From Marinilactibacillus sp036039175 (GTDB taxonomy: Bacteria > Bacillota > Bacilli > Lactobacillales > Carnobacteriaceae_A), in the NCBI RefSeq assembly GCF_036039175.1, contig NZ_JAYXKP010000008.1:1-64000 (forward strand): a DNA stretch of 64,000 nucleotides, in the 5' to 3' direction. The translations under genes and the position numbers were made by a program. Positions 33,254 to 42,681 of the stretch are shown in pieces. Every line of letters starts with the position of its first letter. Within the stretch, counting starts at the first letter, position 1. The notes under the pieces were generated by a model. That model ran no database searches, was not told where the DNA came from, and worked only from the letters and a program-made list of their open reading frames with translations.

Positions 33254-34531
33254 TTATTGAGCAACTGCCATAGTGGCTTTAGCCGCATGCATTCCTGCAA
33301 CACGTCCAGTAATAAAGGCACCGGTGATGTTATAGCCACCAGTGTAGCCGTTATAGTCAAGAATCTCTCCAGTAAAGTAAAGATTCTGCATCTTTTTACT
33401 TTCCAGAGTTTTAGGATTCACTTCTTTCGTATCCACTCCACCACCTGTAACAAAGGCTTTCTCTATCGGAAGAGAGCCATTTACTGTGAACTGGAAGTCT
33501 TTGAAAAAGGTAATAATAGAATCGATTTGAGTCGGCGTTAATTGTTTTAAAGGCATGTTGTCTTCTATATTAAGTCGTTCTAATCCAAACAAGAGATAAC
33601 GCTCAGGAACGAGTCCTTTAAGTGAGTTTTTCACACTTCTATCTCCAGCGTCTTTGATGAGTTTAGCCATATCTTGCTTCAACTCACCAACAGATTGATC
33701 CGGTAATGCATCGATCTTGATAGTGGCATGGTCCGTTTTGTCTCTCTTCATAACTTGATGAACGAACATAGAACAACGAAGAACGGCAGGTCCAGATATT
33801 CCAAAGTGGGTAAAAATCATATCCATACGGTGTGAAATCGCGGGTTTACCCTTTTTGTTCAAGACACTCATATCCGCGTCTCTTAAAGCAAGCCCTTGTA
33901 AGACTCTCTCTTCTATAAATGGTTCGTCTGATGTGATGGGGACTTCAGTTGGATACAAAGGTTTCAATGTATGTCCAGCTTTTTTAGCCCATTGATAACC
34001 GTCTCCAGTTGAACCTGTTTTTGGCATGGCACGTCCGCCAGTAGACAAGATGACGCTTCTTGATAAAAGTGTCCGTCCATCTTTTAATAGCACACCAGTT
34101 GCTTGTCCATCTTCATATAAGACCGTTTCTACAGGAGCATTCAAAAAGACTTCGATTTCCTGTTCATCCATGATTCGTTTCAAAGCATCCACAATCGTTC
34201 TTGATTTATCAGTTGTTGGAAACATTCTTCCATGATCTTCTTCTTTTAAAGCAATACCATTTGATCGGAAAAATTTCATAATATCATAATTGTCATATTG
34301 GTAGAACGCGCTGTATAAAAAGCGTCCGTTTCCAGGGATATGGGTGATGATTTCCTCTTTATCGCGGTTATTCGTCACATTACAGCGACCATTTCCCGTT
34401 ACTAAAAGTTTTCTACCTAGTAATTTATTTTTTTCAACGACAGCGACTTTGGCACCGGCTTCTGCAGCTGAGATGGCAGCCATCATACCGCTTGTTCCGC
34501 CTCCAACGACGAGTACATCGTAGTGAGCCAT
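33254..34531 (-). CDS. HI0933/BaiN-like FAD-dependent oxidoreductase
   Basis: 425 aa. The N-terminal dinucleotide motif GGGTSGMMAA is near 10-19, the family signature GRKLLVTGNGRCNVTN near 39-54, and the C-terminal GGYNITGAFITGRVAG near 397-412. The family (YhiN/YtfP/HI0933) is widespread, and some members reduce bile-acid intermediates, but the usual substrate is unknown. GGAGGAAA lies six bases before the ATG on the minus strand. It converges on recQ. Confidence 0.9.
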   Translation of the reverse strand: MAHYDVLVVGGGTSGMMAAISAAEAGAKVAVVEKNKLLGRKLLVTGNGRCNVTNNRDKEEIITHIPGNGRFLYSAFYQYDNYDIMKFFRSNGIALKEEDHGRMFPTTDKSRTIVDALKRIMDEQEIEVFLNAPVETVLYEDGQATGVLLKDGRTLLSRSVILSTGGRAMPKTGSTGDGYQWAKKAGHTLKPLYPTEVPITSDEPFIEERVLQGLALRDADMSVLNKKGKPAISHRMDMIFTHFGISGPAVLRCSMFVHQVMKRDKTDHATIKIDALPDQSVGELKQDMAKLIKDAGDRSVKNSLKGLVPERYLLFGLERLNIEDNMPLKQLTPTQIDSIITFFKDFQFTVNGSLPIEKAFVTGGGVDTKEVNPKTLESKKMQNLYFTGEILDYNGYTGGYNITGAFITGRVAGMHAAKATMAVAQ

Positions 34532-34744
34532 GTAATTTCCTCCTACTTGTTCATTAAGCTATCCGTAACTGTATCACAATTAGTAGCGTTAAACCAGATA
34601 ATCAGCGATTTGTTAGCAGGTATTTAATGAAAATATGTCAAAAAGTCAATAATTAGATCATTTTTAGCGGATACCTAGAATTTATAAAATGATAAGCTGA
34701 ATGCATTTTTAAAGCTAGCTTAAAAATACTTTACAAATTTTACA

Positions 34745-34783
34745 ATAAAGCGCTTGTATGTAATGGATTACACTCTATACAAT
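34745..34783 (+). promoter_or_regulatory. Promoter with cre-like site and operator, GH1 gene
   Basis: TTGTAT (34754-34759), 18-base spacer, TACAAT (34778-34783). The cre-like ATAAAGCGCTTGTA (34745-34758) overlaps the -35, and the palindrome TGTAAT-GG-ATTACA (34759-34772) fills the spacer. This suggests CcpA control plus a specific repressor. Elsewhere the gap 34532-34744 shows nothing clear. Confidence 0.5.
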
Positions 34784-34837
34784 AAGAGTAGAACATGAGG
34801 AAACCGAATACAATAGACTCAAGGAGGAAAATCAATA

Positions 34838-36271
34838 ATGGGATTTAGAGAAGACTTTTTATGGGGCGGCGCTACTGCAGCCAATCAACTTGAAGGTGGA
34901 TACGATCAAGACGGACGTGGACTAGCAAACGTAGATGTTGTGCCTGTCGGAGAAGACCGTGGACCGATCATTACTGGACAAGTAAAGCATTTTGATTTTG
35001 ATGATGAACATTTCTATCCAGCAAAAGGTGCAATTGATCATTACAATCGTTATAAAGAAGATATCGCATTGTTTGGAGAAATGGGCTTCAAAACTTATCG
35101 TCTTTCAATCGCATGGACTCGTATTTTCCCGAACGGTGACGAAACAGAGCCTAATGAAGCAGGGCTAAAATTCTATGAAGACTTATTTAAAGAGTGTCAT
35201 AAATATGGAATCGAACCATTAGTTACCATTACTCACTTTGACTGTCCAATGCACTTGATCAAAGAGTATGGTGGATGGCGTAACCGTAAGATGGTTGGCT
35301 TCTACGAGAACCTTTGTCGTGCCATTTTCTCTCGTTATAAAGGTCTAGTAAAATACTGGTTAACATTCAATGAAATCAACATGATCTTACACGCACCATT
35401 CATGGGCGCTGGATTAGCGTTTGAAGAAGGCGAAAACCAGAAACAAGTGAAATATCAAGCAGCGCACCATGAGTTAGTGGCTAGTGCTTTAGCAACTAAA
35501 ATTGCGCACGAAGTAGATCCTAATAACCAAGTCGGTTGTATGTTAGCAGCTGGTAAATACTATCCAAATACACCGAACCCAGAAGATGTATTTGCGGCGC
35601 AGCAAGAAGATCACGAAAACTATTTCTTTATTGATGTACAGTCTCGTGGACAATATCCTGCGTATGCGATCAAAGAACTTGAACGTGAAGGGATTGAAAT
35701 TCCATTTGAAGAAGGCGACAAAGAACTGTTGATGGAAAACACAGTAGACTTTATTTCATTCTCATATTACTCTTCTCGTGTAGCTTCAGGTGACCCGAAA
35801 GTAAATGAAAAAACGGCCGGAAATATTTTTGCTTCAATCAAAAACCCATACTTGGAAGCAAGTGAATGGGGATGGCAAATCGATCCACTTGGACTACGTA
35901 TTACAATGAACGATATTTATGATCGTTATCAAAAACCATTATTCATTGTAGAAAATGGATTAGGTGCTGTGGATGAGCCAGATGAAAATGGATACGTTGA
36001 AGATGATTACCGTATCTCTTACATGGCGGAACACATCAAAGCAATGAAAGATGCTGTCGAATTAGATGGTATTGATTTGATGGGTTACACTTCTTGGGGT
36101 TGTATTGACCTTGTAAGTGCTGGAACCGGTGAAATGAAAAAACGTTACGGCTTTATCTACGTTGATCGTGATAACGATGGTAATGGAACTTTAAAACGTA
36201 CGAAGAAAAAATCATTTGACTGGTACAAAAAAGTCATTGCCTCTAATGGTGAAGACGTTAGTAACGGTTAA
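34838..36271 (+). CDS. GH1 family glycosidase, probable 6-phospho-beta-glucosidase
   Basis: Retaining beta-glycosidase, 477 aa. The acid/base glutamate is E179 in TFNEIN and the nucleophile E372 in VENGLG. The C-terminal SAGTGEMKKRYGFIYVD near 427-443 holds the Ser, Lys and Tyr that bind the 6-phosphate in phospho-glycosidases. No PTS permease is adjacent, so the sugar must enter through a system elsewhere. AAGGAGG lies before the ATG. The cre-like promoter predicts repression by glucose. Confidence 0.9.
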   Translation: MGFREDFLWGGATAANQLEGGYDQDGRGLANVDVVPVGEDRGPIITGQVKHFDFDDEHFYPAKGAIDHYNRYKEDIALFGEMGFKTYRLSIAWTRIFPNGDETEPNEAGLKFYEDLFKECHKYGIEPLVTITHFDCPMHLIKEYGGWRNRKMVGFYENLCRAIFSRYKGLVKYWLTFNEINMILHAPFMGAGLAFEEGENQKQVKYQAAHHELVASALATKIAHEVDPNNQVGCMLAAGKYYPNTPNPEDVFAAQQEDHENYFFIDVQSRGQYPAYAIKELEREGIEIPFEEGDKELLMENTVDFISFSYYSSRVASGDPKVNEKTAGNIFASIKNPYLEASEWGWQIDPLGLRITMNDIYDRYQKPLFIVENGLGAVDEPDENGYVEDDYRISYMAEHIKAMKDAVELDGIDLMGYTSWGCIDLVSAGTGEMKKRYGFIYVDRDNDGNGTLKRTKKKSFDWYKKVIASNGEDVSNG

Positions 36272-36293
36272 TTCTTTATTAAATGAACGATCG

Positions 36294-36328
36294 AGCCTAT
36301 CAACGATTCTTGAGTTGATAGGCTTTTT
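36294..36328 (+). terminator. Terminator of the GH1 gene
   Basis: Perfect 11-bp stem (36294-36304 with 36314-36324), 9-base loop, T run. Confidence 0.93.
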
Positions 36329-36393
36329 CTTATTGTATCAGTAATGGCTTTTAGATAAACTATCAGTAAAGAGATAGCTAAGGAGTGATTAAG

Positions 36394-36783
36394 ATGAAAC
36401 AGGTCAAAGGAACTTGTCTATGTGGGGAGACGATCATGACTGTTACAGAACTTGGGAATCACATAACCGCCTGTCACTGTAAAATGTGTAGAAAACAAAA
36501 CGCTTCTGCGGCTTTTTTTACTGAAGAAGTAGCAGCAGAAAATCTAACATTCAACCAAGAAGACACAATCAGTGTGTATCCTTCTTCAGAGTGGGCAGAG
36601 AGGGGGTTCTGTAATCGATGCGGTACGTTTTTATTCTATCGTTACCGCAAAGAAAAACAGGCTCATTTGAATGTTGAACTCTTTGATGACTGGTTAAAAG
36701 AGGCGCATTTTAGAGAACAAATCTTTTATGGAAATAAACCGGACTATTATGAATTTGCAAACACGACAGAAAAACATTTTTAA
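36394..36783 (+). CDS. GFA/CENP-V domain protein
   Basis: 129 aa, zinc-binding fold of the glutathione-dependent formaldehyde-activating enzyme family. Cysteines GTCLCGE near 7-12, ACHCKMCRK near 29-36 and FCNRCGT near 74-79 are the metal ligands. The family is broad, and the activity cannot be read from sequence; the glutathione link should not be assumed here. ATG 36394 was chosen, with AAGGAG eight bases upstream. It is followed after 13 bases by an amidase and then a DUF2200 gene. Confidence 0.85.
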   Translation: MKQVKGTCLCGETIMTVTELGNHITACHCKMCRKQNASAAFFTEEVAAENLTFNQEDTISVYPSSEWAERGFCNRCGTFLFYRYRKEKQAHLNVELFDDWLKEAHFREQIFYGNKPDYYEFANTTEKHF

Positions 36784-36796
36784 TGGAGGATACTAG

Positions 36797-38245
36797 ATGA
36801 CAGAGCTAATGAACTGGATCGAAGAAAAAACAATCAAACAATTACAGGCAGCATTAGAATCGGGAGAAATTACTTCTAGAAAACTTGTTCTGAACTATCT
36901 TAAACGTATTTCAAAACTTGATTCGTCAGGTCCAACATTGAATAGTATGTTGGAAGTGAACCCAGATGCATTGTATCTTGCAGATAAACTGGATGTAGAA
37001 AGACGAGAAGGTAAAACCAGAGGACCTTTACACGGGCTACCAGTAGTCATAAAGGATAACGTTGATACAAATGACAAAATGCATACCTCAGCAGGTTCTT
37101 TACTGTTGAAAGATCATATTGCAAAAGAAGATGCGTTTATCGTCAAGCAATTGCGAGCAGCAGGTGCCATCATAATAGGAAAAGCCAATATGACGGAGTG
37201 GGCAAATTTTATTGCAGAAGATATGCCAACGGGCTATAGTTCACGCGGGGGACAAACGTTGAATCCTTATGGAAAAGACTTTATGGTTGGAGGATCTAGT
37301 GCAGGTACAGGAGCCGCTATTGCATCCAACTTGGCAGTCGTAGGAATTGGGACAGAAACTTCAGGGTCCATTTTAAGCCCGGCAAGTCAGAATTCACTAG
37401 TTGGTGTCAAACCAACTGTTGGTTTGATTAGTCGTAGCGGTATTATTCCGATTTCTCACACTCAAGATACTGCTGGACCAATGACAAGAACAGTAGAAGA
37501 TGCGGCAATCTTACTTTCAGTAATGAAAGGAATAGATGAAAAAGATTCAGTGACCTACACGAGTTCTTCAAAGGAGATAAACTATACAGATTATCTCAAA
37601 ATAGACGGTCTAAAAGGTAAAAGAATCGGTGTTACCCGAAAACCTTATTTTGATTATGTAGAAAAAGAGAAGCAAGATCTGATTGATAAAGCAATAGAGA
37701 TTTTAACCGCTCAAGGTGCAGAAGTAATTGAGCATATTGAAATGCCTTCAGTAGCAGAAGATTGGAATATCAATGTCATGCTATATGAATTTAAACCAGC
37801 ACTTGAAGCATATTTGAAGACTGTGGATTCTAGTTTAGGAATGAGAACATTAGCAGATTTGATTAATGAGAATCGAAATCTAGGTAGCAAGGCTCTAAAG
37901 TATGGACAAGCTTTATTTCATCAATCTGCTGCAACAAGTGGACGATTAACAGAAACGGCGTATTTGGATAGTCTGATTTTTGATCAGGAGCACTCCAGAG
38001 AAAAAGGAATCGATGCAGTGCTTTCAAAGAACAACTTGGATGCAATCATTACACCTAATAACTCAGGTGCGATGATCCCTGCTAAGGCTGGGTATCCGTC
38101 CATTACAGTTCCAGCTGGATATACTGCAGAAGGAGAACCAGTTGGTTTGACCTTTACAGCAAATGCTTTTTCTGAACCTACACTGTTTGAATGTGCCTAT
38201 GCTTATGAACAAGCAACGAATAACAGAAAGGTACCAAAAATCTAA
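36797..38245 (+). CDS. Amidase-signature family hydrolase
   Basis: 482 aa, Ser-cisSer-Lys hydrolase. The catalytic lysine is K86 in VVIKDN, the cis-serine is in GGSSAG (166-170) and the nucleophile is S191 in TETSGSI. The GatA-like core is complete, but no gatB or gatC is adjacent, and the C-terminal region (FTANAFSEPTLFECAYAYEQ) resembles stand-alone amidases of the peptide-amidase type. The substrate is unknown. GGAGG lies before the ATG. Confidence 0.88.
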   Translation: MTELMNWIEEKTIKQLQAALESGEITSRKLVLNYLKRISKLDSSGPTLNSMLEVNPDALYLADKLDVERREGKTRGPLHGLPVVIKDNVDTNDKMHTSAGSLLLKDHIAKEDAFIVKQLRAAGAIIIGKANMTEWANFIAEDMPTGYSSRGGQTLNPYGKDFMVGGSSAGTGAAIASNLAVVGIGTETSGSILSPASQNSLVGVKPTVGLISRSGIIPISHTQDTAGPMTRTVEDAAILLSVMKGIDEKDSVTYTSSSKEINYTDYLKIDGLKGKRIGVTRKPYFDYVEKEKQDLIDKAIEILTAQGAEVIEHIEMPSVAEDWNINVMLYEFKPALEAYLKTVDSSLGMRTLADLINENRNLGSKALKYGQALFHQSAATSGRLTETAYLDSLIFDQEHSREKGIDAVLSKNNLDAIITPNNSGAMIPAKAGYPSITVPAGYTAEGEPVGLTFTANAFSEPTLFECAYAYEQATNNRKVPKI

Positions 38246-38265
38246 ATCTGAAGTGGGGAATCATC

Positions 38266-38625
38266 ATGACTGAACATAAAATTTATTCGATGAGTTTTGG
38301 GAAAGTCTATCCACTGTATATACAAAAAGTAGAACGAAAAGGAAAAACCAAAGAAGAAGTTGATCAGATTATTTTTTGGTTAACGGGATATGACGATCAG
38401 GAACTAAAACAGATCATAGATGAAGAAAAAGACTTTAGAACATTCTTCAAAGATGCCCCTCAGCTAAACCCAAATAGAGAACTCATCAAAGGTGTCATCT
38501 GTGGTATTAGGGTAGAAGAAATCGAAGAACCGCTGATGCAAGAAATCAGATATATGGACAAGCTGATAGATGAATTGGCGAAAGGTAAGAAGATGGAAAA
38601 GATATTGCGTAATTCAGAATCTTAA
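38266..38625 (+). CDS. DUF2200 family protein
   Basis: 119 aa, cytoplasmic and mostly helical. The IYSMSFGKVYPLYIQKVERKG start and IIFWLTGYDDQEL segment near 43-55 match the DUF2200 family of short proteins with no assigned role. AAGTGGGGA precedes the ATG. Last of three genes after the GH1 terminator, 20 bases from the amidase; I see no strong terminator after it. Confidence 0.82.
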   Translation: MTEHKIYSMSFGKVYPLYIQKVERKGKTKEEVDQIIFWLTGYDDQELKQIIDEEKDFRTFFKDAPQLNPNRELIKGVICGIRVEEIEEPLMQEIRYMDKLIDELAKGKKMEKILRNSES

Positions 38626-38668
38626 TTTAAAGCGCGGAATATTCGGATATCCATCCTACTATAAAATT

Positions 38669-38857
38669 GGATATATCAATATATTATGGGTCAATGAACA
38701 CTTCTGAAAAAATTTAGATGCAACATTATTCGTCTAGAAACATTCAATTATCTAGGTGAAGATTTTTATAAAACGAAATGGGTATGAAGTGTTTGAGCTT
38801 CTAGTTTATCCGAACGTAGACGTACCAGGAATCTTTCAAAAAAACAATATTGTTTAA
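38669..38857 (+). pseudogene. Remnant of a GNAT acetyltransferase gene
   Basis: One frame reads GYINILWVNEHF then TGA at 38705, like the conserved strand of GNAT N-acetyltransferases. After a gap, RLETFNYLGEDFYK (38731-38772) and, shifted by one base, RNGYEVFELLVYP (from 38774) ending in TAA at 38855 match the C-terminal motif of that family (FYxKNGYEVF). An internal stop, a deletion and a frameshift show decay. Confidence 0.6.
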
Positions 38858-38900
38858 TAGAAGTATCTAGTTAATATTTTAGGTTAGCTTAAATCGTTTT

Positions 38901-39014
38901 TATAATATATACCGCTAGTGAGAAAACATTTACGTCATGAATTATAAAACCGATTTTTTTAACTAAATAAGGTGTTGCTCCACTAGGGAATGTTGGTTTT
39001 TGGAGCAAATCAAC
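38901..39014 (+). other. Possible pseudoknot RNA upstream of pox
   Basis: TATAAT at 38901-38906 could start a transcript. TTGCTCCA (38975-38982) pairs with TGGAGCAA (39001-39008), and GTTGGT in that loop (38992-38997) pairs with ATCAAC (39009-39014), an H-type pseudoknot. The rest of the 38858-39195 gap is AT-rich with no frame. Confidence 0.3.
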
Positions 39015-39195
39015 CTTCTTTTAAGCATATCTCCAACAATATTTCCTAATGGTATACAACGTATCACTTTAAAAATAAACTCATGTTTATCTGTAAAAGT
39101 TAAATTGGTTATCGTTTTTAACAGAAAATATGTACAATAAGTGACGTTATTTTTTGATTAATTGCTGAATTATGTTTTTCATTAAAATACGAACT

Positions 39196-39223
39196 TTGAT
39201 TTTTAATATAATCGTGCTAAAAT
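39196..39223 (+). promoter_or_regulatory. Promoter of pyruvate oxidase
   Basis: TTGATT (39196-39201), 16-base spacer, TAAAAT (39218-39223) with an upstream TG (39215-39216). The leader is about 35 bases, with AGGAGG before the ATG. Confidence 0.6.
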
Positions 39224-39266
39224 GTCTAAGGATTTATTTGTGTATTTATTTTAGGAGGATTTTTAA

Positions 39267-41048
39267 ATGACAAGTGGAAAAACTAAAGTCAGTACAGCTT
39301 CACTAAAAGTTTTAGAAGGATGGGGAATTGATACAATTTATGGAATTCCTTCAGGAACACTAGCTCCTTTAATGGAATCTTTAGGTGAACAAAAAGATAC
39401 TGATATTAAATTTATTCAAGTAAAACATGAAGAAGTTGGCTCAATGGCAGCCGTAATGCAACGCAAATTCGGCGGAAACATCGCTGTATGTGTTGGATCT
39501 GGTGGTCCTGGTGCTTCTCACTTAATTAATGGTCTTTATGATGCAGCAATGGATAACACGCCTGTTTTAGCTATCTTAGGCTCTCGTCCTCAAAAAGAGT
39601 TGAATATGGATGCGTTCCAAGAATTGAACCAAAATCCAATGTTCGCAAGTATTGCAGTATACAACCGTCGTGCGGCTTATGCTGAACAAGTACCAAAAAT
39701 GATTGACGATGCAATCCGTACTGCTATCTCTAAACGCGGTGTATCGGTAATCGAACTACCTGGTGATTTCGGTTACCACGAAATCGATAACGATGCATTC
39801 TACTCTTCAGGTCACAGCTACCGTGATTATGTATCCCCAGCACTTAACGAAGCGGATGTTGACGCTGCAGTTGAATTATTAAACAATGCTAAACGTCCTG
39901 CGATTTATGCGGGTGTTGGAACGATGGGACACGGTCCAGCTGTTCAAGAATTATCTCGTAAACTTAAAGCGCCAGTCATTACAACTGGTAAAAACTTTGA
40001 AACTTTTGAGTATGATTTTGAAGCGTTGACTGGTTCAACATACCGTGTAGGTTGGAAACCAGCTAACGAAACAGTTAAAGAAGCAGATACAATTTTATTC
40101 GTTGGATCAAACTTCCCGTTTGCTGAAATTGAAGGTACGTTCTCAAACACTGAAACCTTCATCCAAATTGATAACAACCCAACAATGCTTGGTAAACGTC
40201 ACAATGCAGATGTTGCGATTCTTGGAGATGCAGGCGAAGCAGTTCACTCATTACTTGAAAAAGTAACAGCTGTTCCAGAATCAGCTTGGTGGAATGCTAA
40301 CTTGAAAAATATTCAAAACTGGCGTGACTACATGACTAAGTTGGAAACAAAAGAAAGTGGCGCGTTACAACTTTATCAAGTATACAATGCAATCAACAAA
40401 TACGCTGATGAAGATGCAATTTATTCAATCGATGTTGGGAACTCTACTCAAACATCTATCCGTCACTTACACATGACACCTAAAAATATGTGGAGAACTT
40501 CTCCATTATTTGCGACTATGGGAATCGGACTTCCTGGTGGTATTGGTGCTAAGAATGTATATCCTGATCGTCAAGTCTTTAACATCATGGGTGATGGTGC
40601 GTTTTCAATGAACTATCAAGATATTGTCACTAACGTACGTTACAACATGCCTGTTATCAACATCGTATTCACGAACACTGAATATGCATTTATCAAGAAC
40701 AAATATGAAGATACAAATACAAATACTTTCGGTACTGATTTTACTGATGTAGACTACGCGAAAATTGGGGAAGCTCAAGGTGCAGTTGGTTTCACAGTAA
40801 GCCGTATTGAAGATATGGACCAAGTAATGGCTGATGCTGTTAAAGCTTATAAAGAAGGCAAAACAGTCGTTGTAGATTGTAAAATTACAAAAGACCGTCC
40901 AATTCCAGTTGAGACACTGAAATTAGACTCAACATTGTATAGTGAAGAAGTAATTAACGATTATAAAGCGAAATATGAAGCTGAAGAATTAGTACCATTC
41001 AGTGAATTCTTAAAAGCTGAAGGTCTTGAATCTAAAGTAGCTAAGTAA
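39267..41048 (+). CDS. pox: Pyruvate oxidase
   Basis: Oxidises pyruvate with phosphate and oxygen to acetyl phosphate, CO2 and hydrogen peroxide using TPP and FAD. 593 aa, the normal length. The N-terminal catalytic glutamate is in KHEEVGSMAA near 56, the FAD-binding middle domain spans about 190-330, and the TPP motif GDGAFSMNYQDIVTNVRYN begins near 442. Codon use is strongly optimised, suggesting high expression. Single gene with its own promoter and terminator. An acetolactate synthase-like enzyme is less likely given the overall match. Confidence 0.92.
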   Translation: MTSGKTKVSTASLKVLEGWGIDTIYGIPSGTLAPLMESLGEQKDTDIKFIQVKHEEVGSMAAVMQRKFGGNIAVCVGSGGPGASHLINGLYDAAMDNTPVLAILGSRPQKELNMDAFQELNQNPMFASIAVYNRRAAYAEQVPKMIDDAIRTAISKRGVSVIELPGDFGYHEIDNDAFYSSGHSYRDYVSPALNEADVDAAVELLNNAKRPAIYAGVGTMGHGPAVQELSRKLKAPVITTGKNFETFEYDFEALTGSTYRVGWKPANETVKEADTILFVGSNFPFAEIEGTFSNTETFIQIDNNPTMLGKRHNADVAILGDAGEAVHSLLEKVTAVPESAWWNANLKNIQNWRDYMTKLETKESGALQLYQVYNAINKYADEDAIYSIDVGNSTQTSIRHLHMTPKNMWRTSPLFATMGIGLPGGIGAKNVYPDRQVFNIMGDGAFSMNYQDIVTNVRYNMPVINIVFTNTEYAFIKNKYEDTNTNTFGTDFTDVDYAKIGEAQGAVGFTVSRIEDMDQVMADAVKAYKEGKTVVVDCKITKDRPIPVETLKLDSTLYSEEVINDYKAKYEAEELVPFSEFLKAEGLESKVAK

Positions 41049-41122
41049 TTTTTGACTTATAACGTATCGCTTAATATTAAAAGACTGAAATAGAAGTCTT
41101 TTGAAGATCCTAAATTACAGAG

Positions 41123-41168
41123 AATCCCTAAAAGAGTTGTACTTGTACAATCCTTTTAGGGGTTTTTC
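41123..41168 (+). terminator. Terminator of pox
   Basis: 12-bp stem (41123-41134 with 41153-41164) plus an internal TTGTAC/GTACAA stem, then TTTTTC. Confidence 0.88.
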
Positions 41169-41207
41169 TTATTTTACTGGGGCTTTCGGATCATCCTCAT
41201 ATTTTTG

Positions 41208-41236
41208 TTGACTTTACTTCGAGATATCTTTACTAT
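41208..41236 (+). promoter_or_regulatory. Promoter of the Rrf2 operon
   Basis: TTGACT (41208-41213), 17-base spacer, TACTAT (41231-41236). An ATTCA...TGAAT inverted repeat follows at about 41236-41257 and may be an operator. Confidence 0.65.
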
Positions 41237-41279
41237 TCAATTAAAGATAAAATGAATCTATAATTAAAGGGTGACGGTT

Positions 41280-41693
41280 ATGAAGTTCTCTAAAGCGACG
41301 AACTATGCGCTACATTCTATGGTCCACTTAGCTATGGATAATACGAATGAAGCGGTGGGGGTTGATACACTAGCACAGCGCCAGAAATTATCTCCAACAT
41401 ATTTATCAAAGATTTTAACAAAACTATCTAAAGCCGGTTTGATCGAATCGACTCCTGGAGTGAAAGGTGGTTATCGTTTAGTAAGGTCACCTGAGAACTG
41501 TTCATTTTTGGACGTAATTCAAGCTACAGAAGGATATGAATCTTTACTTAATTGCACAATGTCACATGACGGAAAATGGAGTCAAACGTGTTTAATTGAG
41601 CGTACAATGTCAGAAGTAGAAGATAAAATGAAAGAAGAATTAGCGAGCAAAACAATCGCAGGAATTCTTTCACAAATGCCTGAAAAAAATTAG
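41280..41693 (+). CDS. Rrf2-family transcriptional regulator
   Basis: 137 aa winged-helix regulator. The helix-turn-helix lies at about 25-50 (LAQRQKLSPTYLSKILTKL), with the family wing GVKGGYRL at 60-67. Cysteines C74, C92 and C104 could be redox or Fe-S ligands, though the spacing of C92 and C104 is wider than in NsrR/IscR. ATG 41280 was chosen because AAGGG ends nine bases upstream; an in-frame GTG at 41271 overlaps it. It probably controls itself and the thioredoxin-reductase-like gene 70 bases downstream. Confidence 0.88.
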   Translation: MKFSKATNYALHSMVHLAMDNTNEAVGVDTLAQRQKLSPTYLSKILTKLSKAGLIESTPGVKGGYRLVRSPENCSFLDVIQATEGYESLLNCTMSHDGKWSQTCLIERTMSEVEDKMKEELASKTIAGILSQMPEKN

Positions 41694-41763
41694 TAAATCA
41701 CTAATTTTTACTTTAATTATAGATATTAAAGGTCTTTAATAGATTTGATAGGGAGAGGTTAAT

Positions 41764-42669
41764 ATGTTAGATGTTGTAGTAATTGGTGGAGGTCCAGCAG
41801 GAATGAGTGCAGCACTAGTTGCTGGAAGAGGTAGGAAGCAAGTTTTACTAATTGATGAAGAACAACCTAGAAATAGAGTGACTCAAGAATCCCATGCTTT
41901 TTTGACAAGAGACGGTGTGTCACCTGAACAGTTTAGAGAAAAAGGAAGAAGAGATTTGTCGAGATATCCAACAATCAAAGTAGAAAATACTAAAATTATA
42001 TCCATTAATCCTAAACCTGATCATTCCTTTGAACTTACAAAATTATCTGGTGAAATTGTGATGACGCAATCAATCGTATTAGCAACAGGATTCAAAGAAA
42101 CGTTACCAGTTGTTAACAATATTGAAGCTTATTATGGGAAAAGTCTTTTCTCTTGTCCATTTTGTGATGGCTGGGAAATGAAAGACCAATCACTGATTTT
42201 GATTATTGACTCAAAAGAAGGCGCTCATCTACCGATATTACTTAAAAACTGGACAGATGACTTAATCGTTGCAACGAACGGTGTAGACATTTTTGACCAT
42301 CAGCAGAAAAAGGCATTAGAATTGAACCAGATTTTACTGATTGAAAAAGAAGTTGCAGAGCTTAGAGGCGACAATGGTCTATTACAAAGTGTTGTCTTTG
42401 AAGACGGAGAAGAAATCAATAGAACGGGCGGATTTTGTACACCAACAATGGATAGAAACTTCCCTTTTATTAAACAGTTAGGTATCGAAGTCAGCGAGAC
42501 AGGATTTGTAGTAACAGATACTATGGGACACACCAATATAAAAGGAGTCTATGCCGCAGGAGAAATCACTGGACCTTCTCAGTTGATTGTATCCGCTAGT
42601 CAAGGGCACATGGCTGGAATAGGCATCATAGCAGATTCAAGCGCAGCCTCTTACAAAAAAACAAAATAA
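41764..42669 (+). CDS. Thioredoxin reductase-like flavoprotein
   Basis: 301 aa. The FAD motif GGGPAGMSAA is near 8-17, the redox pair CPFC is at 131-134 within SCPFCDGWE, and the second FAD motif (TNIKGVYAAGEITG) near 257-270. The NADPH segment lacks the usual GGGxxA (it reads LILIIDSKEGAH), so it may not be a standard thioredoxin reductase. It belongs to the short TrxB-like group often placed beside Rrf2 or MarR regulators. The partner protein is unknown. GGGAGAGG lies before the ATG. Confidence 0.85.
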   Translation: MLDVVVIGGGPAGMSAALVAGRGRKQVLLIDEEQPRNRVTQESHAFLTRDGVSPEQFREKGRRDLSRYPTIKVENTKIISINPKPDHSFELTKLSGEIVMTQSIVLATGFKETLPVVNNIEAYYGKSLFSCPFCDGWEMKDQSLILIIDSKEGAHLPILLKNWTDDLIVATNGVDIFDHQQKKALELNQILLIEKEVAELRGDNGLLQSVVFEDGEEINRTGGFCTPTMDRNFPFIKQLGIEVSETGFVVTDTMGHTNIKGVYAAGEITGPSQLIVSASQGHMAGIGIIADSSAASYKKTK

Positions 42670-42681
42670 AAGGAGAACCTA

